NCBI GenBank assembly: GCA_947501885.1
Contig: CANMXN010000001.1
Span: 1,178,001-1,242,000 of the forward strand
DNA: 64,000 nt
DNA from: an uncultured Sphingorhabdus sp.
GTDB lineage: Bacteria; Pseudomonadota; Alphaproteobacteria; Sphingomonadales; Sphingomonadaceae
Reading direction: 5' to 3'
Part shown: positions 57,658-64,000 of the stretch, piece by piece
Numbering within the stretch: position 1 is the first letter of the stretch
Layout of the letters: each line of letters begins with the position of its first letter
Made by a program: the position numbers and the translations under genes
The notes under the pieces: model-generated
Told to the model about the DNA's origin: nothing
What the model saw: only the letters and a program-made list of their open reading frames with translations
Databases searched by the model: none

Positions 57658-57689
57658 AATTTCATCCTATTGATCATTCTTTTTACAGT

Positions 57690-59030
57690 TCATCTTCTTA
57701 TTTTGGGCATCATTTGCTGGGTTAATAATAAAGCCGTTAAAGCCCATACCAGAGCATCTGCACGATCGGGCGAGCGCCCTGGCCCTATATATTCGCCGCC
57801 CACCATCAAAGCACATAATTGATCTTCCAACTTGGGAAATATGCCCGCGTGGCAAACCCGTCCTGCCTCATAAAGCGCAGCCACAGGTTCTGCTCGCGCA
57901 ACCTTGCCACGCGATGCATGTACCAGCGCAATGGAAGCATCCACATTAGCGGCTTGCAAGACGCTTTTGACCATTGCACCGCCTTGATTGGCCTCGGCAA
58001 TAATTTTATCGGCTGACCATATTGAGACCGCATCCGCTACCTTTTGCGCCCATGCTTCTGGCGATGCTTTTTCAATGCTATGATCCCCCAATATATAGGC
58101 TTTACCATCCGCATGCAGGCCAGCAGCAATGATACCGCATGCATCACCATGTGTGCTAATTGGCGGATCTACAGCCACAATAATACGCACAAAAGCATCG
58201 GTTGAAACCGTTTCACAGCGCAGCTTTTCAATCATACTTCTGGACCATAGGGCACCTTCGATATCTTCTATCAGCTCTCCGTCCAATTCCTGCCTACCTA
58301 GCGCTGTTCCGCCATAATATTGCTCAACCGATGTAATAAATTGCGTCGGCAAATTGCTCATATTATCATGCGTACTCCCCTTGGTAATTGTCACATCTTG
58401 TTCTGTCATAATCTGCTTGAGCAATGGCACAGGGCGCGGCGTTGTTGTCACCAAACATTGCGGATGCTCACCCAGCCGCATGCCCATCCACAAATTATCC
58501 CAAATATCACCGCTTTGCGGTCCACCGCTTGGCATTCGCCATTTGGCCAATTCATCGCACCAAGCATGGCTATGCTGCGGCCCACGCAAGGCTTCTGCTT
58601 CTCCTGCCGAATAGCAAAAAACCTCGGCACCATTTGCATAAGTTAACCGCCGCAAGGATGATTCATAAAGCGGCTTTTGATCATCAGGGCCAATGGACAA
58701 TAACCCACTTTCGCCCGTCACCATGATGCTGCGTGTCTCATGATGATTAGCCCCAATCAGCGCGATACGCGCATCGGGATCATTTTGTGCAATCGAACGA
58801 ACCCATTCCGCACCAGCCCGGGTTTTGCCAAAACCGCGCCCTGCCATAATTAACCAAATACGCCAATTATCATCTCCAGCATGAGAGGGCGGCGCCAATT
58901 GTTCGGGCCGCGCATTCCACGTCCAATTATAGAGGATTTCGCGCTGCCCCTCTGCGCCTAATTCCGCTAATATTTTGGCAATTTCATCTGTCGGTAATAA
59001 GGCTATTTTTTCAATTTCAGACAGGCTCAT
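57690..59030 (-). CDS. large terminase subunit (GTA gp2-like)
   Basis: The 446-residue packaging motor has Walker A GRGFGKTRAG (residues 64-73), a Walker-B-like AWCDELAKW (near 160), motif III VTTTPRP and the C-terminal nuclease with FVRIIVAVDPPISTHGD and DRADALVWAL. The domain order ATPase-nuclease is intact, so packaging could be functional. It overlaps the TerS gene by 4 nt. Confidence 0.94.
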   Translation of the reverse strand: MSLSEIEKIALLPTDEIAKILAELGAEGQREILYNWTWNARPEQLAPPSHAGDDNWRIWLIMAGRGFGKTRAGAEWVRSIAQNDPDARIALIGANHHETRSIMVTGESGLLSIGPDDQKPLYESSLRRLTYANGAEVFCYSAGEAEALRGPQHSHAWCDELAKWRMPSGGPQSGDIWDNLWMGMRLGEHPQCLVTTTPRPVPLLKQIMTEQDVTITKGSTHDNMSNLPTQFITSVEQYYGGTALGRQELDGELIEDIEGALWSRSMIEKLRCETVSTDAFVRIIVAVDPPISTHGDACGIIAAGLHADGKAYILGDHSIEKASPEAWAQKVADAVSIWSADKIIAEANQGGAMVKSVLQAANVDASIALVHASRGKVARAEPVAALYEAGRVCHAGIFPKLEDQLCALMVGGEYIGPGRSPDRADALVWALTALLLTQQMMPKIRR

Positions 59031-59602
59031 TGCGGCTTGCTATGAACTGCTTTCTCTAGCACCTTATCCGAAGATTTCATCTCCTGCGGTGGGTTTAAAC
59101 GCCGCTTAATATCTGCTAATCTTTGCATTAACAATCGATGCGTTTCGTCGCTATTGGTCATATCTACCTTCTTACCTGTTTTATGTTCTGCAACATTGGC
59201 CATATGGATCGATAAGAGCCGCATCGCCATTGTATCGTTTAAATCTTTAAAAACACCGACTTGTTTGCCGCCGTAAATAATGGGCTTTTCCGTTCCAAAG
59301 CGCGCACGGCGCAGCATTTCGAGCATCAGCTCGTCATAGGCTATTTCAATAGCTTCAGCCCATTTCTCTCTAAAATCATCATCTATTTTACGGTGCTTAT
59401 AAACCGTATCAACGCTCACCCCTGTGGCATCTGCACTTTGCTGCACATTACAGCTTTTTGCTAACTTGCTTAAAAAACTAAGCTTTTTTGATGCTGTAAA
59501 AGTAACACGGTTCTTGCGTTTTTTATTCTTTTTTTGCGCGATATTTTTGGCTGCATTGTGATTGTCGTTCATTGGCGTAGTAACGGATGTTTTTTTGGGC
59601 AT
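59027..59602 (-). CDS. small terminase-like protein (GTA gp1-like)
   Basis: The 191-residue protein has a very basic N-terminal tail, a helix-turn-helix segment (SCNVQQSADATGVSVDTVYK, about residues 50-70) and a helical C-terminal region. GTA gp1 proteins act as TerS and give weak, non-specific DNA recognition. The FGTEKPIIYGGKQVGVFKDL stretch is characteristic of the sphingomonad version. GAGG lies 9 nt before the start. It begins the cluster. Confidence 0.8.
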   Translation of the reverse strand: MPKKTSVTTPMNDNHNAAKNIAQKKNKKRKNRVTFTASKKLSFLSKLAKSCNVQQSADATGVSVDTVYKHRKIDDDFREKWAEAIEIAYDELMLEMLRRARFGTEKPIIYGGKQVGVFKDLNDTMAMRLLSIHMANVAEHKTGKKVDMTNSDETHRLLMQRLADIKRRLNPPQEMKSSDKVLEKAVHSKPQ

Positions 59603-59946
59603 TACGCAGGCCTCTTGCTTAAGCCCCCTAAAATTAATGTTCGATTATCATATGGGTTTGGAAATGAAGCAGTAAAAAATGCCTCTCGGCGAATCGCTTT
59701 ATCTCGACTATGACCATATTTGCCATAACGGCGTTACGATGTCAAATTAAAAAACCTATTTGGTTAAAATAATATTTAATCAATACTCTTACAGTAACCA
59801 CCAATTAAGAGCTTTATATCCCTAATCTCGCCAATAAAACAGCAAAATATAGTTTCATATCTTGCCATATTTGCCTGATACGCTAAGCCTATCAACCATA
59901 TGAGGGGATATACGCCCGTATAGGTATAAAGAGTGAGGGAAATAAA
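59603..59946. promoter_or_regulatory. intergenic region between GTA cluster and AGCS gene
   Basis: These 344 bp hold no credible gene. The stretch 59747-59807 is AT-rich with four TTAA tetramers and likely contains the GTA promoter (minus strand). The part 59880-59946 precedes the AGCS symporter start (GTG, GAGGG upstream). No strong hairpin terminator was seen. Confidence 0.5.
59764..59779. promoter_or_regulatory. CtrA-like site upstream of GTA cluster
   Basis: TTAA-N8-TTAA (with N7 it reads TTTA) lies 162 bp before the TerS start. CtrA consensus is TTAA-N7-TTAA, so this is an imperfect match. In R. capsulatus and relatives, CtrA/GafA control GTA genes; the site is suggestive only. Confidence 0.25.
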
Positions 59947-61506
59947 GTGAGCACAGCAGATACAAAGCTAATCGATCAAGTCACCAATATATCCGACTTT
60001 ATCTGGGGCGGTACATGGCATGGCGATCCTGTTATTCAAATTTTTGGTCAGCCTATCGCACCAATGGTGATCATTTTATTGGGTGCAGGCCTTTATTTTA
60101 TGATCGGTTTAAAAGGCTATCCGCTGCGAGAGCTCTTTCCATCTTTAAAGGGCTTATTCAAAAAAAGCTCTGATAAAGGCGCGGGTGAAATATCACCATT
60201 TGCTGCTTTATCCACTGCGCTATCTGGGCAAGTCGGTACGGGTAATCTCGCAGGCGTTGCCACCGCCATCACACTTGGGGGACCAGGCGCTATATTTTGG
60301 ATGTGGATTACCGCATTGTTCGGCATGGCGCTTGCCTTTGCCGAAGGCGCATTATCCATCCGTTTTAGAGAAAAAACCGCCGATGGCCATTATCGCGGTG
60401 GTCCCATGACCTATATTAGTATCGGTCTTGGTTCCAAATGGGTATGGCTGGCGGTGCTATTTTGCTTGGGTACATTATTTTCATCTCTGGTTACGGGTAA
60501 TGGTATTCAAGCACAAAGCCTTGGCACATCAGCCAATGAATTATTTGGTGTAGAACCTTGGGTCGGCGGATTAGTAGCGGCAATAGCCGTATTCATCGTC
60601 ATTGTTGGCGGTGTGAAGTCTATTGGTAAAGTGGCAGAGACCATAGTGCCGTGGATGGCTGGGGCCTATTTGCTGATGGCGTTTATTGCCCTGATGATTA
60701 ACCTGCCGCAATTGCCAGCAACATTTACCCTGATTTTTTCCGATGCTTTTGGTTATGATGCGGCCACTGGCGGATTTACCGGCGCTATGATTATCATGGC
60801 AATTAGAGCAGGCGTCGCGCGCGGGTTATTCTCTAACGAAGCGGGTCAAGGCTCAACACCTATCGCCCACGCCGTTGCCAAAACCAATGATCCCGCAGCA
60901 CAAGGGCGCTTTGCCATGATGGGTACATTCATCGATACCATTGTCATCTGCACCATGACAGCGCTTGTCATGCTTACCGTTACAGGCGAATTTACTGCTA
61001 CCGATGCCAATGGTGTCACAAGCGTGGTAAACCATGCTTGGCAATCAGATTTAGAAGGTTTCAAGATGACATCGGGGGCCTATGCTGCCGCTTTTCCTTT
61101 TGAGGTTTTGAGTATTCCTATTGGCACTTTAATCGCCTCTATCGCGCTAATATTATTCGTATTTTCAACCCTTTTGACATGGAGCTATTATGGCGAACGC
61201 GCCATTACCTATCTCTATGATTTGGTGCCGGGCTCTACATTGGGCGGTGAAAAAATCTTACACATGATATGGCGCTTTTTATGGTGTGCAGTAATCTATA
61301 TTGCATCCTATCAAGACTTAGATTTGGTCTGGCGTTTGGGCGATATATCCAACGCCGCAATGACCTTCCCTAACCTTATCGCACTACTCGCTCTATCGGG
61401 AGTGGTGTTTGCTCTGGCCAAGGGCAACCGTACCGCGGGCACAGACCATGGCCGCGAAACGCCAAAAGAATTAAGCGAGGAAGTCTCTGGTAGCGCTGGA
61501 CATTAA
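59947..61506 (+). CDS. alanine/glycine:cation symporter family protein
   Basis: The 519-residue membrane protein starts at GTG 59947 with GAGGG 7 nt upstream. FAALSTALSGQVGTGNLAGV, GVATAITLGGPGAIFWMWIT, ARGLFSNEAGQGSTPIAHAV and YGERAITYL are AGCS family (AlsT/DagA) signatures; about 10-11 helices. It imports alanine or glycine with Na+ or H+. A terminator follows. Confidence 0.94.
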   Translation: MSTADTKLIDQVTNISDFIWGGTWHGDPVIQIFGQPIAPMVIILLGAGLYFMIGLKGYPLRELFPSLKGLFKKSSDKGAGEISPFAALSTALSGQVGTGNLAGVATAITLGGPGAIFWMWITALFGMALAFAEGALSIRFREKTADGHYRGGPMTYISIGLGSKWVWLAVLFCLGTLFSSLVTGNGIQAQSLGTSANELFGVEPWVGGLVAAIAVFIVIVGGVKSIGKVAETIVPWMAGAYLLMAFIALMINLPQLPATFTLIFSDAFGYDAATGGFTGAMIIMAIRAGVARGLFSNEAGQGSTPIAHAVAKTNDPAAQGRFAMMGTFIDTIVICTMTALVMLTVTGEFTATDANGVTSVVNHAWQSDLEGFKMTSGAYAAAFPFEVLSIPIGTLIASIALILFVFSTLLTWSYYGERAITYLYDLVPGSTLGGEKILHMIWRFLWCAVIYIASYQDLDLVWRLGDISNAAMTFPNLIALLALSGVVFALAKGNRTAGTDHGRETPKELSEEVSGSAGH

Positions 61507-61525
61507 GCCGCTTAAACTTATTATC

Positions 61526-61560
61526 AAAGAGGCGTTATAGAGAATATAGCGCCTCTTTTT
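61526..61560 (+). terminator. intrinsic terminator after AGCS gene
   Basis: The stem AAAGAGGCGTTAT / ATAGCGCCTCTTT (one wobble) is followed by TTTTTC, 20 bp after the stop. Confidence 0.85.
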
Positions 61561-61609
61561 CGCACCATCATTCTAATCACACCTTCAAATCATTGAGTAG
61601 ACTAAGACC

Positions 61610-62191
61610 ATGCTGAGAAAAATTTATGATTGGACGCTCGAAAAAGCAGCGCACAAATATTCTGAGCGCTGGCTTGCCGCTATTGCTTTCATGGAGAGCA
61701 GCTTTTTTCCTGTCCCCCCCGATGTGATGCTCGCCCCTATGTGTCTGGCTGAGCCAAAGCGCTCTTTTCGCTATGCCGCGCTTTGCACCTTCGCATCGGT
61801 AATGGGGGCGATATTGGGTTATATTATTGGATCGTTTTTGTTTGATACCATCGGTATGGCGATATTAGATTTTTATGGCTTGGGTGAAAAATTTGAGAGC
61901 TTTTCTGAGCAATTTAACGCCCAAGGTTGGATCATCGTGCTGTTGGCTGGGTTTACACCATTACCGTTCAAAGTGATTACAATTGCAGCAGGCGCAACGG
62001 GTATGCCAATCTATATATTGATATTCGCTGCTATCATCGCAAGGTCGGCCCGTTTTTTCTTGGTGGCCCTGTTATTATGGAAATTTGGTCCGCCAATGAA
62101 GGAGTGGATTGAAAGGAATTTTGCCCTTGCCACCACTTTGGTCGGTGCAGCATTTATTGGTGGTTTTGTTGCAATACGCTATCTTATATAA
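61610..62191 (+). CDS. YqaA/DedA-type (SNARE-associated) membrane protein
   Basis: The 193-residue protein has WLAAIAFMESSFFPVPPDVM near residue 22, AILGYIIGSFLFDTIG and WIIVLLAGFTPLPFKVITIA near 107, the helical hairpin pattern of YqaA-type VTT domain proteins. They are linked to lipid scrambling and membrane homeostasis. About four helices are present. Confidence 0.88.
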   Translation: MLRKIYDWTLEKAAHKYSERWLAAIAFMESSFFPVPPDVMLAPMCLAEPKRSFRYAALCTFASVMGAILGYIIGSFLFDTIGMAILDFYGLGEKFESFSEQFNAQGWIIVLLAGFTPLPFKVITIAAGATGMPIYILIFAAIIARSARFFLVALLLWKFGPPMKEWIERNFALATTLVGAAFIGGFVAIRYLI

Positions 62192-62362
62192 TGTATTACA
62201 AATATAAGAATTGATTATTAACCGTTTTATATCAATAGAATTACAACTAATATAGAGGTTTAATATATCTATATTCTATATCTACGCCATGCAGACAATT
62301 ATATTCATACATTATTCATGTTAGATTCATAGTATGTAAGATGAGGTAGAAGGAGACAGAGC

Positions 62363-63577
62363 ATGATTAAACTAGGTTCGTTCGTTAGTATATTATCATT
62401 AATATATATGAGCAATGCGCAAGCACAGGAAACATCTATTAATGATGATATAATTGATAATGATGTTATTACTGTCATAGGGCCTAATTTAAATGAGACT
62501 TTGGCGGTTTTACAAAATTGCATTGATAATAGATGTCAGCCAGATATTGATATTGACGCAACATTAGCCCATGCAGAAAATTTGTTCATCGAAGGTGAAT
62601 ATAAAAGCGCCGAAGACGTTATAAAAGCATCCATAAAAAGGAATAGAAAATTCGCATCACAATATCCTCTCGCTGTTTCAGATTTATACCGCAGTGGCAG
62701 TCGTATCATGGAACATCTTGGTCGTATTGATGCTTCTAATTTTAATATTATCAAAGCCAGTGCTACTATTAAAAAAAATCTCTCTAGCGAGAGAGCAATA
62801 TTAGCAGCAGATCTTGAAATAGCGGGGTCCCGATTAAAGTCTGGTGCATTTGGTGCAGCAAAGAGACGCTATAAAAGAGTCCATAGAAAAGCTACTGAAC
62901 TGGGGTTTGAGGATTTAGCTGGTGTTGCAAAAATTCGAGAACTTCATCTAAGGGCATCTCGAGCTTTATCATTTGGATCATCAAGTCTGATCAAAAAAGC
63001 TCAGCAAGAAATATTTGATTATATTGATGAAGTGAACGATCCTGAAGATAAATACTCTGCAGCTGCGAAACTTATATTCTTAAGATTAGATAGTGTGGTT
63101 AATGACACTATAATATCAGAACATGATATAGGTTCATTCGCTAGAATTTTTGCTGACCCTAAAAAACCAATTTTATTATCATCAGATCCTATCTCATCTG
63201 ATTTGTTAATAGAAAGTGGCAGTCTATCTGTTAACAATCGTAATTTAATTTCGACATTAGCATCAACATATAATCCCAGAGAATTTGAAAATCGTTGGGC
63301 TGATATAGGATTTATTGTGAATGAAAATGGACGTGTGGAAAATATTGAAGCATTAAGGATTAAAGGCGATGATAGTTGGATAGAGGCCATTATTACTCAT
63401 ATTAACAGTCGAATATATTCGCCGCGCATTGATCCAGACAATAAGCAACCTATCCAGCAATATGTCATTGAACGTTTCACATATACTCTGGGGTATGATG
63501 ATAATTCAAAATCTCGAGTAAGAACTCTAGCAGGAAGGCCCATTATTCGGATGCTTGATCTCACTCTTTATGACTAA
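62363..63577 (+). CDS. secreted helical protein with TonB-like C-terminal domain
   Basis: The 404-residue protein has a signal peptide (to NAQAQ), a long helical part with TPR-like repeats (LFIEGEYKSAEDVIKASIKR, LKSGAFGAAKRRYKRVHRKA) and at about residues 305-370 a TonB/TolA-type C-terminal pattern (DIGFIVNENGRVENIEAL, IITHINSRIYSPRID). No N-terminal TonB helix is seen, so it is not a normal TonB. Sphingomonads have similar secreted proteins of unknown role. AGAAGGAG lies just before the ATG. Confidence 0.6.
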   Translation: MIKLGSFVSILSLIYMSNAQAQETSINDDIIDNDVITVIGPNLNETLAVLQNCIDNRCQPDIDIDATLAHAENLFIEGEYKSAEDVIKASIKRNRKFASQYPLAVSDLYRSGSRIMEHLGRIDASNFNIIKASATIKKNLSSERAILAADLEIAGSRLKSGAFGAAKRRYKRVHRKATELGFEDLAGVAKIRELHLRASRALSFGSSSLIKKAQQEIFDYIDEVNDPEDKYSAAAKLIFLRLDSVVNDTIISEHDIGSFARIFADPKKPILLSSDPISSDLLIESGSLSVNNRNLISTLASTYNPREFENRWADIGFIVNENGRVENIEALRIKGDDSWIEAIITHINSRIYSPRIDPDNKQPIQQYVIERFTYTLGYDDNSKSRVRTLAGRPIIRMLDLTLYD

Positions 63578-63708
63578 ATACTGTCATAGAATATGAATTT
63601 AGCTATCTTCTGATCCATATTTTAGAAACAATAACAGATAAGTAAACTTTACTAGTAATCAACAAGCTGTCAGCAATAGCTCTATTCTAAGATATTTTGA
63701 GAGCCCCC

Positions 63709-63849
63709 ATGCGCAAAAAAATAGTCTGTCCATTAAAATATGTAATCGTCATAATTATGATGATGAGCGGTATAAATCCCGTGACATATGCGCAAACCAA
63801 TGCAAATCAATCCAATGATCAGAAGATCGGCCCACACTACATCCCATAA
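63709..63849 (+). pseudogene. truncated signal-peptide ORF (46 residues)
   Basis: The frame starts [20 protein letters not shown] and shows a complete signal-peptide pattern (VTYAQ-TN cleavage site), then stops after 19 more residues inside a sequence that reads as the opposite-strand VOC fragment. It is probably the 5' end of a secreted-protein gene cut by a deletion. It could also be a short exported peptide. Confidence 0.35.
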
Positions 63850-63925
63850 TCTCGATATAGAAATGCCGCGCAGCGGCTAGATCATCAACAGGAAAAGCCA
63901 AATGAAAAGGACGTAATTCACTCAT
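63755..63925 (-). pseudogene. VOC/glyoxalase family protein, N-terminal fragment
   Basis: ATG 63925 starts [20 protein letters not shown], then [20 protein letters not shown], exactly as in glyoxalase-like VOC proteins. After WIDLHW the sequence diverges ([13 protein letters not shown] then TAA at 63757-63755), where the family normally continues with FGHQ and the rest of a roughly 130-residue fold. The metal-binding second half is missing, so this is a broken gene. Confidence 0.7.
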
Positions 63926-63934
63926 AATATATCC

Positions 63935-64000
63935 TTAGGACCCAATCTCAACGCAGCGCTTAATCTGCTGATTGTCAAAAACCGTATCGCCATTTTTCTT
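63935..64000 (-). CDS. C-terminal end of a CDS (runs off window)
   Basis: The last 21 codons of a minus-strand gene (KKNGDTVFDNQQIKRCVEIG then S and TAA at 63937-63935) are inside the window. It ends 10 bp before the VOC fragment start, same strand, so the two were probably an operon. No family can be named from this piece. Confidence 0.5.
   Translation of the reverse strand, partial: KKNGDTVFDNQQIKRCVEIGS

Larger units (their letters stand above)
43316..59602 (-). mobile_element. RcGTA-like gene transfer agent cluster with fibre-cassette insertion
   Basis: About 22 genes, all on the minus strand, follow the order TerS, TerL, portal, DUF6127-like, prohead protease, capsid, [fibre, 47-aa ORF, adaptor-like], connector, gp7-position protein, DUF3168, major tail, gp10, gp10.1, tape measure, gp12-like, DUF2163, peptidase, gp15-like, DUF2793. 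This matches the Rhodobacter capsulatus GTA order except for the bracketed cassette. No integrase, att repeat, replication, repressor, holin or endolysin gene is found. Codon use resembles the host. A domesticated gene transfer agent is the best reading; a defective prophage is the alternative. Confidence 0.85.

Noticed and set aside
43316-59602. active temperate prophage
   Set aside because: No integrase, excisionase, repressor, replication or holin/endolysin genes, no flanking direct repeats seen, and the gene order is that of GTAs.
1-64000. CRISPR arrays, complete insertion sequences or rRNA genes
   Set aside because: No regularly spaced direct repeats, transposase reading frames or rRNA-like sequences were found on reading both strands.

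Overview
The window looks like a chromosomal segment of an alphaproteobacterium, most likely a sphingomonad (order Sphingomonadales). The case rests on the secE-nusG-rplKA / rplJL / rpoBC block, alphaproteobacterial-type GshA and UbiA, many TonB and beta-barrel outer-membrane proteins, and an RcGTA-type gene transfer agent cluster of the sphingomonad arrangement (DUF6127-like protein after the portal gene, DUF2793 gene at the end). By eye the base composition is fairly AT-rich for that order. Assignment to a genus is not possible from the sequence alone.

Layout. 1-6.3 kb: mostly minus-strand metabolic genes (partial penicillin-acylase-family hydrolase, MDR oxidoreductase, lipoprotein, nitronate monooxygenase, aldo/keto reductase, ubiA), with rsmE divergent from ubiA. 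6.4-10.3 kb: a secreted DUF11 protein, glutamate-cysteine ligase, a decayed gene end and tRNA-Trp(CCA). 10.4-16.1 kb: an accessory block between tRNA-Trp and secE (Fur-box-preceded TonB siderophore receptor, TauD-like dioxygenase, class II aldolase, beta-lactamase-fold serine hydrolase). 16.3-32.4 kb: secE, nusG, rplK, rplA, rplJ, rplL, rpoB and rpoC, interrupted by an outer-membrane protein gene (after rplA) and by six genes (after rplL: a 42-residue lipoprotein, a DUF1971 cupin, a group III truncated haemoglobin, a PagL-like deacylase, a membrane protein and apt). Intrinsic terminators follow rplA, rplL and rpoC. 32.5-43.1 kb: metallopeptidase, LysE exporter, small lipoprotein, aquaporin, galU, msrA, an RND efflux pair and an OmpA-family protein with a proline-rich linker.

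43.3-59.6 kb: one long minus-strand operon encoding an RcGTA-like particle: TerS, TerL, portal, small membrane protein, prohead protease, capsid, head-tail and tail proteins, short tape measure, distal tail, hub and peptidase, baseplate protein and DUF2793. Genes are tightly packed, many with 4-nt ATGA overlaps. No integrase, replication, immunity or lysis-cassette gene is visible, which favours a gene transfer agent over a prophage. Two things stand out. A fibre cassette sits between the capsid gene and the head-tail connector gene: a 475-residue fibre with four HxH repeats of exactly 28 residues and a self-cleaving S74 chaperone, a coupled 47-residue ORF, and a 93-residue adaptor-like protein. 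Second, the large beta/alpha domain that RcGTA carries in its gp15 appears here instead in the gp12 position, fused to the DUF2460 distal-tail domain, while gp15 is short.

59.9-64 kb: an alanine/glycine:cation symporter, a YqaA/DedA-type membrane protein, a secreted protein with a TonB-like C-terminus, and a junction of two truncated genes (a signal-peptide fragment and the N-terminus of a VOC/glyoxalase protein) just before a partial CDS at the window edge.
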